A DNA stretch of 64,000 nt from Desulfocucumis sp964643075. GTDB lineage: Bacteria; Bacillota; Desulfotomaculia; Desulfotomaculales; Desulfocucumaceae. The notes beneath the pieces were generated by a model, which searched no databases, was not told the origin of the DNA, and worked only from the letters and a program-made list of their open reading frames with translations. Position 1 is the stretch's first letter. Each line of letters starts with the position of its first letter. The stretch covers positions 124,001-188,000 of the forward strand of contig CAZXQO010000002.1 of assembly GCA_964643075.1 (NCBI GenBank), in the 5' to 3' direction. The position numbers and the translations under genes are program-made. Below are positions 10,341 through 18,103 of the stretch, one piece after another.

Positions 10341-11465
10341 TTGAAAATCTTGCAAAAAATCAGAACAAAATTTTCACTCGTCGCCGGTCTTCTGACATTG
10401 ATGGTGTTTATTTTTGCTGCCATCGGTGCTATATTAAGCAAGATGCTTCTCGTCACATTGTTGAGTGGTTTTGCAGGCATAATTCTTACCGCAGTCTTAT
10501 TTTCTCTGTATGCAAAGAAAACCGCAAATAATATAAATAAATTTAACGACGCTGGAGATGAACATATTAAGGGCAATATCACAACACCATTGTGTATGCG
10601 AACAGGAGACGAAATTGAATCGCTTTCCTGCAATACGGAGCAAGCAACTAAGGGACTTATTGGTTGCTTATCCGTGGTTAGACAACATAATGAAAAGTTA
10701 ATTGATAGTTCAAGCCAAATTTTTGCTTCGATAGAACAGATAAGCAAGGGGAGCCAGGAGCAGGCTGGACAAATTAGTGAATTACTCGAGAAAATTACCA
10801 GTTTGGCAGAAAAAGCGAGACATTGGTCGAATAAGGCCAATTCCACGGCTGATCTTTGCGACAAGGTTGACGATAGCGCAATGACAGGAAAAGATATGCT
10901 TGCCAATCTTAAAAAAGGAATGGAATTAATTAATGAGCGTACGGCTAGCTTGGAGACAAATTTGATTCAGATCAATCAAATTACCAACGTTATCAACGAC
11001 ATCGCCGACCAAACCAACCTTCTGGCATTAAACGCGGCAATTGAATCCGCCCGCGCCGGAGAACAGGGGCTTGGTTTTTCCGTTGTATCCGATGAGGTCC
11101 GTAATCTGGCGGGAAATTCAGTTGAAGGGACAAAAGAAATCATTAACCTTGTAAGCTATATTCAAGCCGAAACTCAAAACGCAGTACAAGCCGTAAATAG
11201 CGGCATAAGTTTGTCAGAACATGTAGGACAGGCTTTTTCTAATGTGGTAGGCTATGTTTCGGAAACCAAAGAGGTCGCCGATAAACTATCAGAATTGGCC
11301 GAAAAACAGGCTTCAACCATCGAGGAAATGGTGATAAATACCCAGATCATGAACGATCAAGTGCAACAAAGAGCGTCTTTATCTGAAGCAGCGGTATCAA
11401 AATCTCAAGAATTCAATTCCATTAATAAAAAATTAGACAAAATGATGAAGCTATTTAATTTTTAA
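10341..11465 (+). CDS. Methyl-accepting chemotaxis-type transducer 2
   Basis: This 374-residue paralogue of the preceding gene has the same plan: two close membrane helices (about 12-32 and 34-54), then a signalling domain with tip DIADQTNLLALNAAIESARA (about 225-245). It starts with TTG, seven bases after the upstream stop, with a GGAGG sequence in between, so the pair is an operon. Sequence divergence outside the tip shows an old duplication. No CheW or CheA gene is nearby. Confidence 0.87.
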   Translation: MKILQKIRTKFSLVAGLLTLMVFIFAAIGAILSKMLLVTLLSGFAGIILTAVLFSLYAKKTANNINKFNDAGDEHIKGNITTPLCMRTGDEIESLSCNTEQATKGLIGCLSVVRQHNEKLIDSSSQIFASIEQISKGSQEQAGQISELLEKITSLAEKARHWSNKANSTADLCDKVDDSAMTGKDMLANLKKGMELINERTASLETNLIQINQITNVINDIADQTNLLALNAAIESARAGEQGLGFSVVSDEVRNLAGNSVEGTKEIINLVSYIQAETQNAVQAVNSGISLSEHVGQAFSNVVGYVSETKEVADKLSELAEKQASTIEEMVINTQIMNDQVQQRASLSEAAVSKSQEFNSINKKLDKMMKLFNF

Positions 11466-11544
11466 GTAACGCAAAACTTTATGTAAATGGTTATAACTAC
11501 AATAAAGGAAATGACCATTTATATAAAGCATAAAACATACATGG

Positions 11545-11710
11545 GGACGTTCCTAATGTCCTCTTTTTACTTGTTGTGCTATAAAAACAGTATTTGCTGA
11601 AATCCCCAATAATCGAGCGATTTGTCTGTAGCCTGTTTCTTCATTATCTCCTTTGATAAGTGGTGCATCCTTTTCAATAGCCAAAGCAGCCGCAAAACAC
11701 AAACTGGCTG
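11545..11710 (-). pseudogene. C-terminal fragment of a helix-turn-helix/transposase-like gene
   Basis: Minus-strand translation gives a tail containing YRQIARLLGISANTV, a helix-turn-helix, ending near 11560, with no start or N-terminal domain. Just downstream, GGACATTAGG and ACGTCCCCATGT form the kind of GGGGAC-type dyad seen beside REP-associated transposases. It is probably the scar of such an element. The family assignment is uncertain. Confidence 0.35.
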
Positions 11711-11713
11711 TTC

Positions 11714-12124
11714 TTAGTCGAGCAGGCTTCTATATTTTCCGTATCCTTCCTTCTCAAGGTATTCCTTTGGGATGAATCGCAGAGCAGCAGAATTGATACA
11801 GTATCGTGAACCTGTCGGGGCCGGCCCGTCGTTAAAAACATGGCCGAGGTGCGAATCTGCTTCTTGACTTCGGACTTCAGTTCGAACCATGCCGCGGCTC
11901 AAATCTTCCTTCTGGATAATACTTTTCGGCTGAATCGGCCTGGTAAAGCTTGGCCAGCCGCATCCTGAGTCAAATTTATCTTTAGAACTGAAAAGCGGCT
12001 CACCAGTAACGATATTAACGTAAATGCCTTCACGTCTGTTGTCCCAGTATTCATTACTAAAAGGCGGTTCCGTAGCATTCTTTTGCGTTACTTCAAACTG
12101 CAGCTTAGTCAACTTCCTTTTCAA
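11714..12124 (-). CDS. msrB: Peptide-methionine (R)-S-oxide reductase
   Basis: This 136-residue MsrB reduces the R epimer of methionine sulfoxide in damaged proteins. The GCGWPSF motif and the catalytic-cysteine block RYCINSAALRF are present. The paired CxxC zinc sites of many MsrB proteins are absent, which is normal for part of the family. It is a single gene. The next gene downstream on this strand is the transposase-like remnant. Confidence 0.93.
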   Translation of the reverse strand: MKRKLTKLQFEVTQKNATEPPFSNEYWDNRREGIYVNIVTGEPLFSSKDKFDSGCGWPSFTRPIQPKSIIQKEDLSRGMVRTEVRSQEADSHLGHVFNDGPAPTGSRYCINSAALRFIPKEYLEKEGYGKYRSLLD

Positions 12125-12478
12125 TTGTTCTACCCTGTTATCTTCTACTTTCCCCCAGTGCTGTCCACTTGAAAACCACCCCGCTCTCTATGCGTCCGTA
12201 TTAATCTGTAAGCATTGCAAAGATGTAATCATAGCATACCCCTTATTTGCGGAGCAAAAACTGTGGCAAATGATGCCTTTATTGCATCGGTGGATAACTA
12301 ACTGCAATGGAATTAAAAAACTCCTTATCCACTTAAACATTGGACATACAAACATCTTCTTGTTCGCTAAAAACTTTTAAGAAAATGAGTAAAATTTTCT
12401 GGAAAGAAAAGGGAAGGATATTTTATAAACATGAAGAATCTTCTTCTAGCGATTATAATATCGAGGGATTGATTTTAA
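12125..12478. other. Intergenic region, nothing recognised
   Basis: This 354-base gap lies between msrB and the AraC-type gene. Open frames here have no ribosome site and no family features. No hairpin with a T-run was seen. Confidence 0.5.
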
Positions 12479-13474
12479 TTGGTTGAAAATTATAGCAGAA
12501 AACTTTATCTCCGGGAAGAATATATGGCACGTATTAACCTGGTCTTGGATTATATTGAGACAAACATGAACAAAGACCTCTCTCTAAGCAAGCTTTCCGA
12601 AATCGCAAATTTCTCCCCATATCATTTCCACAGAATTTTCAGTGCTATAGTGGGTGAAACCTTAAATCAGTATATGCAAAGGATTAGAATTGAAAAGGCG
12701 GCCACCCAGCTTATTAACAACCCCAAAAAGAGCATTACAGAAATTGCCTACGACTGCGGTTTCTCGAGTTCAGCCACCTTTTCCAGGGAATTCAGGGAAA
12801 CATTCAATATATCTGCAACTGAATGGCGATCGGGTGGATGTTTTAGAAACCGCAAGAATTGCAAAACGGAAAGCAAAGGAAGTCAAACCCACAGCAATAT
12901 ACGTAAAGAAACTGATTTCTCCTCCTATTATACTGATGGTATAACACAAAACCATGTAGGGAGGATGATCGATATGAAAAATGAGAAGCAAGTCCAGGTC
13001 GAAGTAAAGGACATCCCGGATTTCCATGTTGTTTACCTGAGGTATATCGGCCCTTATAAGGGGGATGTCCAGCTTTTTGAGGGACTCTTCGGCAAACTGA
13101 TGCGCTGGGCCGGCCCCAGAGGGCTTTTGAATTTTCCGGAGACCAGAGTTTTAACCGTGTATCATGACAATCCGGAAATTACCGATGAGGACAATCTTAG
13201 AATCAGTGTCTGCATTACCGCTCCGGAGGACACTCCCGTAGACGGGGAAATAGGCAAAATTATTATTCCCGGGGGCAAGTATGCTTTCGCCAGATTTGAA
13301 ATTGCCACTGAAGAGTACCAGGAAGCCTGGAATATGGTATGCAGCCTCTGGCTGCCGGAAAGCGGGTACCAACCGGACGACCGCCCCTGTTTTGAGCTCT
13401 GTCACAACAATTACAAGGAACACCCGGAGCAAAAGCACATCATTGATATCTGCATACCGGTTAAGCCGTTGTAA
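12479..13474 (+). CDS. AraC-family regulator with GyrI-like effector domain
   Basis: This 331-residue protein joins an N-terminal pair of AraC helix-turn-helix motifs (about 20-120; LSKLSEIANFSPYHFHRIF and ITEIAYDCGFSSSATFSREF) to a C-terminal GyrI/BmrR-like small-molecule binding domain (about 165-331). The architecture resembles multidrug-responsive Rob/TipA-like regulators. The TTG at 12479 is used here. An ATG at 12524 (MARINLV) is an alternative but would trim residues often kept in relatives. The target genes are unknown. A perfect dyad follows at 13481-13507. Confidence 0.85.
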   Translation: MVENYSRKLYLREEYMARINLVLDYIETNMNKDLSLSKLSEIANFSPYHFHRIFSAIVGETLNQYMQRIRIEKAATQLINNPKKSITEIAYDCGFSSSATFSREFRETFNISATEWRSGGCFRNRKNCKTESKGSQTHSNIRKETDFSSYYTDGITQNHVGRMIDMKNEKQVQVEVKDIPDFHVVYLRYIGPYKGDVQLFEGLFGKLMRWAGPRGLLNFPETRVLTVYHDNPEITDEDNLRISVCITAPEDTPVDGEIGKIIIPGGKYAFARFEIATEEYQEAWNMVCSLWLPESGYQPDDRPCFELCHNNYKEHPEQKHIIDICIPVKPL

Positions 13475-13480
13475 AAATAA

Positions 13481-13507
13481 TGAGTCAGGGAACGGTTCCC
13501 TGACTCA
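13481..13507. repeat. GAGTCAGGG dyad, copy 1
   Basis: A 12-base perfect inverted repeat (TGAGTCAGGGAA with its complement, 3-base loop). The same dyad lies at 16351-16381 and 26913-26941, each time directly after a real or broken dsrE 3' end, so it was duplicated together with it. It could also serve as a weak terminator for the gene before it. Confidence 0.7.
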
Positions 13508-13508
13508 G

Positions 13509-13682
13509 CTAATTTATTATATAAACAAATTCACATTGGCTTCGTCGGCTTCACCCAGGTACGTACTCCAGGCCGTCCATGAGTTCTTCCTCCCTGATGC
13601 CCATCACGTCCATGGACATAGTGCAGGCGATCATCCTGATGCCCTGATCTTTGGCGGTCTGAATTGATTCCGGCAGGCTGCT
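13509..13682 (-). pseudogene. Broken copy of the dsrE 3' end, copy 1
   Basis: On the minus strand this stretch aligns closely with 26943-27128, the last 55-60 codons of the DsrE-family gene at 26950-27432. Shared pieces include the codons for MSMDVMGIREEELMDGLEY and NVNLF. It carries an internal deletion of about 14 bases and lacks the first two-thirds of the gene. It stops where the 13698 hairpin begins, suggesting a recombination joint. Confidence 0.8.
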
Positions 13683-13697
13683 GCAAGTTGCATTTTT

Positions 13698-13737
13698 GAC
13701 CTAACCAGTTTTATTGGTGGGTCTTTTTTGTTTTTTT
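13698..13737 (+). terminator. Terminator-like hairpin A, copy 1
   Basis: A GACCTAACCA/TGGTGGGTC stem with one bulged A is followed by TTTTTTG and TTTTTTT. Copies with compensating base changes occur at 17053 and 18052. Here it leads straight into promoter-like motif B1. Confidence 0.7.
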
Positions 13738-13748
13738 GTGTGAAGATG

Positions 13749-13790
13749 GACAGCAAAAAGGACCCTAATTTACTCTTTATATAGTAGCGG
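13749..13790 (+). promoter_or_regulatory. Promoter-like motif B, copy 1
   Basis: This is the first of four copies of a ~43-base motif with GCAAAA, 17 bases, then TTTATATAGTAG. It is followed by AAGGAGGTG and an ATG (13819) whose frame soon stops, so the gene behind it is decayed. The next intact gene is the M15 peptidase at 14194. Confidence 0.6.
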
Positions 13791-13818
13791 GGAAGTTAAA
13801 TTTCAAGGAGGTGTAGTG

Positions 13819-14165
13819 ATGCACGATACTTGACGATTATTTTCTGTTGCTTGATTCTCTTGCATGTGTTCTTGATGAGTTAAAGATGACCTCTTGTTGC
13901 CGATACATCAGTAGCAAAAAGTAAAATAAGACGACGATCCTGGGATAGCTAAACCAAGCTTGAAACCGCTATAAAATTAAAGGCATCACAACCTATGGTT
14001 CTCAAGGATGAAGGAATGCGCTTAAGCGAGTTGAGATAGTATATTGTCCTGGACGAGCCCACCAGCAAGTAGAGCCTCATCCAGGACAATCAATCGCCCA
14101 GTACCCGAAGGCAAGGGAAGATACTATTTTTATTTTATTCCCTCCTGGGCTTTGGTACAACAAAA
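13819..14165 (+). pseudogene. Decayed sigma-type gene remnant upstream of the peptidase
   Basis: Only the 3' part can be matched. From about 14043 to 14150 the bases parallel those at the end of the region-4 sigma gene and beyond (17775-17880), including the codons for VLDEPT and the TCCTGGAC/TCCAGGA dyad. The 5' part holds several stops and cannot be aligned by eye. This suggests that a second sigma gene once sat behind motif B1. Confidence 0.45.
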
Positions 14166-14193
14166 AAAGTAAAGAAAAAAGGAGGTATTTATC

Positions 14194-14853
14194 TTGTTCA
14201 CAATATATGTATATAATCCTACTTTAAACAGCATTGAAATATATTCCAGGGGCAATTCTGATGCTATGCCATATATTACAGGAAATACTTTGACAGTAGG
14301 AGAATTTCGTGCTAACTCAACTTCGTCAATATTATGGACGGATAAGAGAACAATGGATGCTTGGAATAATTTCCGTAGTTATTGGGGGAAGCCAATATAT
14401 GTTGGATATGCCTTTAAGCGGATATGGGAAGGCGGCCATGCCAATACGTCTCAGCATTACGCCGGAACAGCTTTTGATACAGGACAGAATTTGAGTAGTA
14501 CCGAAAGAGAGAAACTCAGAACTGCTGCAAGTAATTCGGGATATTGGGGATATGTGGAGCCTGCTTCGATTGCGCCTACATGGGTACACTTCGATAGACG
14601 TGAAGGATCTCCTGCTTGTTCTGGTGTAGGATATCCATTGGTAAAAAAAGGTGATAAAGGTGTATATGTATTCGTTCTACAAGATGCACTCACAAGACTT
14701 GGATATACAGGTTCAGGTTTAGATGGAATATTTGGTTCAGGTACCGAAACAGCAGTTAAAAGCTTTCAAACAGCAAAGGGGTTATTATCTGATGGTATTG
14801 TAGGTTGTAATACTTGGAATAAATTAACTTCGTTAGCAAATGGAATTGCTTAA
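14194..14853 (+). CDS. M15-type D,D-peptidase with peptidoglycan-binding domain, no signal peptide
   Basis: This 219-residue protein is predicted to cut peptidoglycan peptides. The zinc-site motif SQHYAGTAFD (H88, D95) and WVHFD (H132) fit the VanY/VanX M15 peptidases. Residues about 150-215 form a PG_binding_1 domain (DGIFGSGTETAVKSFQ). The N-terminus (MFTIYVYNP) has no signal peptide, so export must use another route, which fits a holin-linked system. The start is TTG with AAGGAGG upstream. A 30-base palindrome follows the stop. It could be a phage endolysin-like enzyme. Confidence 0.82.
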   Translation: MFTIYVYNPTLNSIEIYSRGNSDAMPYITGNTLTVGEFRANSTSSILWTDKRTMDAWNNFRSYWGKPIYVGYAFKRIWEGGHANTSQHYAGTAFDTGQNLSSTEREKLRTAASNSGYWGYVEPASIAPTWVHFDRREGSPACSGVGYPLVKKGDKGVYVFVLQDALTRLGYTGSGLDGIFGSGTETAVKSFQTAKGLLSDGIVGCNTWNKLTSLANGIA

Positions 14854-14871
14854 GCTTCAGCTGTTAATGAA

Positions 14872-14901
14872 TTGAGGAGATAGAATATTCTATCTCCTCA
14901 A
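14872..14901. terminator. 30-base perfect palindrome between convergent genes
   Basis: TTGAGGAGATAGAAT is followed directly by its exact complement. It sits 19 bases after the peptidase stop and 10 bases before the lipoprotein stop. It lacks a T-run, so it may be a weak two-way terminator or a messenger 3'-end protector. Confidence 0.55.
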
Positions 14902-14910
14902 ACACAACCC

Positions 14911-15630
14911 TTAATTTTCAGAATAACCTAATGATTCGCCTGTATCTTTCCAACGCCATTCATTAAAAATTATTTGTTGTATCGGTGTAAAAACTTCAGC
15001 GCCATCAAGATTTACATAATAATAAATATAAAAATAATTATTATTATGTTTTCCTAAAATAGCATAGATATTTTTCCAGTCATTTCTATTTTCATTAGGT
15101 CTTTCCGATAAAAACCATGAAGAAATTACCCATTTGGGTAGTTGTTTATCAGTCTTTTCCAAATTAGGGTGGCTGTTTAATAACTTCTTGAATTCATGCT
15201 CCGCTTCCTGCTGATTTATACCATTTTTCATAAACAAAATTTCTATCTGCCCATATTTTTTATAATTAATCCTCACGCTATTATCGGTTGATATGACGGA
15301 CCAATTTTCTGTAGGAATGTAAGATATGAAGGGTAAAGATGTAATATTTAACAGCTTAAAAGTTTCTTTGTTTGGAACACCTTCTGATTTCCATGTTATA
15401 TCCTTTGTTTCAGGATATACTTTGGAGTTTATTTCATTATTAGTTGTGCTATTATTTGAGTTGAATTCGTTGTTGGATGATGATTTACCGCTCTGATTTT
15501 GCGCTTGTGCCGGGCTATTTTTCGCATGATCAGAATTCATTGTTTTTGGAGCACTCGAACAACCAGAAACACTAATTGCTACTACCGCAAAAAATAGGAT
15601 TAGTGAAATAAGTGATTTCCATTTACTCAA
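14911..15630 (-). CDS. Putative lipoprotein of unknown function
   Basis: This protein of about 239 residues has a lipoprotein signal peptide (SLILFFAVVAISVSGC, lipobox VSGC). An Asn/Ser-rich linker follows, then a soluble domain of no recognised family. I prefer the TTG start at 15628-15630 (MSKWKS) behind AAGGAGG. A longer frame starting upstream would place charged residues before the signal. It lies directly downstream of a decayed ECF sigma gene, in the place where the two intact sigma copies have a DUF4179 anti-sigma gene. Confidence 0.7.
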   Translation of the reverse strand: MSKWKSLISLILFFAVVAISVSGCSSAPKTMNSDHAKNSPAQAQNQSGKSSSNNEFNSNNSTTNNEINSKVYPETKDITWKSEGVPNKETFKLLNITSLPFISYIPTENWSVISTDNSVRINYKKYGQIEILFMKNGINQQEAEHEFKKLLNSHPNLEKTDKQLPKWVISSWFLSERPNENRNDWKNIYAILGKHNNNYFYIYYYVNLDGAEVFTPIQQIIFNEWRWKDTGESLGYSEN

Positions 15631-15669
15631 TTTATTCTCATGCCTCCTTAAAATTATTAGATACATGTT

Positions 15670-16035
15670 CTCTCGCCATTAAAGATATCCATAGCCACGT
15701 CAATAAACATGCAGCGTTCAACCTGCAGGATATCCTTGCCCTGGATAGAAAGATCAATTTCGTTGTTTTTCAAGGTCTTTTGCATTCGCACTTTATCCAA
15801 TGCTGCGTTTACCAAAGCACGATAGAACCTGCCAAGAAATGCGCGAACTTCTTTCGGTAAATATAAAATTGAAGAAAAACACCCCTGTGTAACCTCCTCC
15901 GCATCGTTTTAATACCTAAGAACCGACCAGCAGGTTCTAATAGACTGCTCTCATCTAAACCTGAAAAATTGCTCTTACGTCCGCTCATCTTTAAAGTATA
16001 CGATTAATTTCCTCGGTTTATCCACTCGGTTCACT
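15670..16035 (-). pseudogene. Decayed ECF sigma factor gene (third copy)
   Basis: The minus strand follows the intact sigma genes at 20361 and 25929 over most of their length, including the codons around AEEVTQ, the FYRALVNAALDK region and QVERCMFIDVAM. Several indels and stops break the frame. The upstream sequence with the presumed autoregulatory promoter is still well conserved. The 3' third and the anti-sigma partner are gone. Confidence 0.75.
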
Positions 16036-16038
16036 CCC

Positions 16039-16079
16039 TTCTATATGTATAGACGTTGGAAATGGAGAAATCGTAGGAT
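16039..16079 (-). promoter_or_regulatory. Conserved ECF-type promoter region, copy 1
   Basis: This ~41-base stretch precedes the decayed sigma gene and is nearly identical to the regions at 20935 and 26503. On the minus strand it reads TCCTACGATTTCTCCATTTC then AACGTCTATAC. The CGTCTA piece resembles an ECF -10 box. Its conservation beside an otherwise decayed gene suggests it is recent or still used. Confidence 0.55.
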
Positions 16080-16139
16080 CGATTATAAATTTTTTTGATT
16101 TTTTTGTTGGTAATACTTTCATGCCAGGATACCGTCTGT

Positions 16140-16345
16140 TAATTTAGAGAGGATCAAATTCCTCGTGCGCCGTGGAATGGGCATTGTTGAAATCAGTCAT
16201 CTCACCGGACGTGGCAAAAAAGTGGTAAAGCAGCACCTGGAGTTTATCAAGCAGTATTTCCCGGAACTTTTTGAAACCAGGCAATTGCCGGACAAATGTC
16301 CGGACACGGGTGCCGGGTGCTTCCCCAAAACGAGCAATGATAAGG
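16140..16345 (+). pseudogene. Fragment with a helix-turn-helix (DUF1670-like?)
   Basis: An open stretch encodes RRGMGIVEISHLTGRGKKVV followed by KQHLEFIKQYFPELF, a helix-turn-helix like those of phage or transposon-associated DUF1670 proteins. There is no convincing start, and the frame runs into the GAGTCAGGG dyad at 16351. I regard it as a fragment. The family name is a guess. Confidence 0.35.
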
Positions 16346-16350
16346 TTTTT

Positions 16351-16381
16351 GATGAGTCAGGGGACGGTTCCCTGACTCATC
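16351..16381. repeat. GAGTCAGGG dyad, copy 2
   Basis: GATGAGTCAGGG and its complement are separated by a 7-base loop. It sits next to the second broken dsrE copy, as copies 1 and 3 sit next to theirs. Confidence 0.7.
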
Positions 16382-16595
16382 TAGTTTATTATATAAACAA
16401 ATTCACGTTTGCTTTGTCGGCCTCGCCCAGGTAGGTGGCCACACCGGCGTACTCCAGGCCGTCCATGAGTTCTTCCTCCCAATCCCTTTAGTTTATTCCA
16501 GGTAGTAGGTCCAGACCAGGTAAACCGAAATGTCCTCTATATTAACATGGTCATAGGTTGCCTTTTGCAAATTATATATCAACTTATCAAAATTT
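16382..16595 (-). pseudogene. Broken copy of the dsrE 3' end joined to the hdrB-like 3' end, copy 2
   Basis: On the minus strand the first ~100 bases match the last codons of the dsrE gene (26943-27043). The sequence then jumps to a match with 27436-27535, the end of the neighbouring hdrB-like gene, so about 390 bases are missing between. Divergence is higher than in copy 1. The order and orientation of the parental locus are kept, which shows that the whole hdrB-dsrE end was duplicated here. Confidence 0.75.
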
Positions 16596-17045
16596 ATTTT
16601 CGATATCGGGGTACCGTCTGTCAGTTTACACCATACACATATATATTAATACCATTTATGTCATATGTAGACATTTTTTGTTATTGCATTACCTAGATTG
16701 ATCATTATAATAAATAATAACATATTAATCCATAACATCCATATAATATATATATTTCCAAGTCACTTTAACTATAGCTAGAGTCGCTATTGTAACGTGA
16801 TCAACAAAGTAAAACACTGAAAACGTTGTTCCTCCCATTGTTAAAAGATGGTACATGTTGGTATTATATGCAACAGTCCCTCAATCGCATTTTTGCAATG
16901 CATGGGCTTTTTTTGACAGTAAGTCGCTCTCTATAATAAGATCAGACATTTTATGCCATTATTGGTAAACTCATCGAAATATAAAGACACAAAGCTATGG
17001 GGTCTGAAATGCATTTTAATTATGACAACTCGAATGACGCTAATC
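16596..17045. other. AT-rich intergenic region
   Basis: No gene was recognised. Near 16880-16917 a weak stem precedes a run of seven T. Left-arm remnants of the hairpin-A leader (GGGGTCTGAAATG) appear at about 16997. Confidence 0.4.
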
Positions 17046-17052
17046 ACATTTT

Positions 17053-17090
17053 TGACCTGACCAGTTTTAGTGGTAGGTCTTTTTTGTTCT
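17053..17090 (+). terminator. Terminator-like hairpin A, copy 2
   Basis: GACCTGACCA and TGGTAGGTC form a stem with one bulge, followed by TTTTTTG and TTCTTTT. Compared with copies 1 and 3 the base pairs change in a compensating way (T-G, T-A, T-G), so the structure is under selection. Confidence 0.75.
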
Positions 17091-17106
17091 TTTGGGAGGT
17101 GATAAT

Positions 17107-17235
17107 GTGGAAAATTTAATTATGCTTCTCCTGGTACGCGGCCAGTACAGTGGCTATGACTGGCACTTGATTCCATTAAGGAGCCAGGTTTTTGGAATCG
17201 CTTATCAACCCGCTGTCTTTTGATGATAGTAGCTG
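17107..17235 (+). pseudogene. Decayed copy of the holin-like gene
   Basis: It starts with the same GGAGGTGATAATGTGG context as the intact gene at 18104 and matches its first ~120 bases (GTGGAAAATTTAATTATGCT, then GATTCCATTAAGGAGC). Indels break the frame. It lies between hairpin A copy 2 and motif B2. Confidence 0.75.
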
Positions 17236-17287
17236 TATGAGCTAATTACCATTACCCAGTGTGAAGAAAAAATTTTTTGTGATAATA

Positions 17288-17330
17288 GGCAGCAAAAACA
17301 CCCCCAATTTACTCTTTATATAGTAGAGGG
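17288..17330 (+). promoter_or_regulatory. Promoter-like motif B, copy 2 (before the sigma gene)
   Basis: GCAAAA, 17 bases, TTTATATAGTAG lies directly upstream of the region-4 sigma gene. The distance from the -10-like box to the ATG at 17349 is only about 30 bases. CCAATTTAC and GTAAATTGG flank the core and can pair, placing a hairpin just before the GGAGGTG ribosome site. If the sigma factor reads this motif, it is autoregulated. Confidence 0.65.
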
Positions 17331-17348
17331 TAAATTGGAGGTGAGATA

Positions 17349-17804
17349 ATGGAGCGTTCCCTTGACCTTTACTCTGAAAATCCCGGCACACATAGCCATG
17401 ATCCGGAAGAAGCCCGAATCAACGCATGGTTCCTGGTCGGTTTGCGCCATGAGGCCATCAGGTTGGTAAAAAAGTACAGGAAGCTGGAAAATCATGAGTT
17501 GTTGATCCTTGATGGCCCGACAGCGCAGAACTTCGATGACGAGGTTTTTGCTGTGGTTGATACTGTTCCGGCTTCCGTTGATGTCTCCAGTGATGCGGAA
17601 GAAATGGTCCTTATTCAGGAAGCGCTCTCGTTGCTTACACAGCAACAACAGAAAGTAATCAGGGCGACAATCCTGGATGGTTTAACCGAACGGGAAGCAG
17701 CCGACAAGCTGAGCCTATCGCCGTCAGTAGTTAATCGCTTGAAAAAACGAGCTTTAAACAGGCTAAAAAAATATTTTATCCTGGACGAGCCCACCGCCAA
17801 GTAG
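17349..17804 (+). CDS. Short sigma factor with region 4 (SigO/UviA/TcdR-like)
   Basis: This 151-residue protein has a C-terminal sigma region 4 (about 95-143): QEALSLLTQQQQKVIRATIL then the helix-turn-helix LTEREAADKLSLSPSVVNRL. The N-terminal half (INAWFLVGLRHEAIRLVKKY) resembles the N-terminus of clostridial UviA/phage-type sigma proteins. No complete region 2 is seen, so it probably needs a partner for the -10 element. The candidate partner is the region-2-like protein at 18412. The ATG has TTGGAGGTGAG upstream. The 3' codons overlap a TCCTGGA/TCCAGGA dyad. Confidence 0.75.
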   Translation: MERSLDLYSENPGTHSHDPEEARINAWFLVGLRHEAIRLVKKYRKLENHELLILDGPTAQNFDDEVFAVVDTVPASVDVSSDAEEMVLIQEALSLLTQQQQKVIRATILDGLTEREAADKLSLSPSVVNRLKKRALNRLKKYFILDEPTAK

Positions 17805-17815
17805 AGTCTCATCCA
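17768..17815 (+). promoter_or_regulatory. Dyad overlapping the end of the sigma gene
   Basis: TCCTGGACGAG pairs with CTCATCCAGGA (one bulge) across the last codons and stop. The same dyad survives in the decayed copy at 14043-14085. It has no T-run. A second stem (AGGCAGGGAG/CTCCTTGCTT) follows near 17840-17880 in both copies. Confidence 0.5.
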
Positions 17816-17997
17816 GGACAAATAACCACCCATACCAGGAGGCAGGGAGTTATTACTGCTATTTTAATTTCTCCTTGCTTCAAAAGTAAAGAATTTTCTA
17901 AAAAAACTTCAGCAGGTAAGTAAATGCGTCTATAAAATATCTATTGGTACAGACTATTGAACTTCAAAGTATTATCCAAGGAGTTTGAAAGCTATGG

Positions 17998-18055
17998 GGT
18001 CAAAAATGTAATTTACATTATGACAGCCCGGCTGCCGTTAATTACATTTTTGACC
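17998..18055 (+). repeat. 16-base inverted repeat ahead of hairpin A, copy 3
   Basis: GGTCAAAAATGTAATT (17998-18013) is exactly complementary to AATTACATTTTTGACC (18040-18055). The last four bases of the right arm are also the first four of the terminator stem at 18052. The two structures therefore compete, as in an attenuator. A weaker version precedes copy 2. Confidence 0.7.
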
Positions 18056-18090
18056 TGACCATTTTTAGTGGCGGGTCTTTTTTGTTCTTT
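18052..18090 (+). terminator. Terminator-like hairpin A, copy 3 (leader of the holin operon)
   Basis: GACCTGACCA and TGGCGGGTC form the stem, followed by TTTTTTG and TTCTTTT. It lies 14 bases before the holin start and after no gene, which points to a leader terminator rather than a gene-end terminator. Confidence 0.7.
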
Positions 18091-18103
18091 TGGAGGTGAT
18101 AAT

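Noticed and set aside
12024..12380. Plus-strand open frame of ~118 codons
   Set aside because: Starts inside msrB on the other strand, lacks a ribosome site and has no recognisable protein features.
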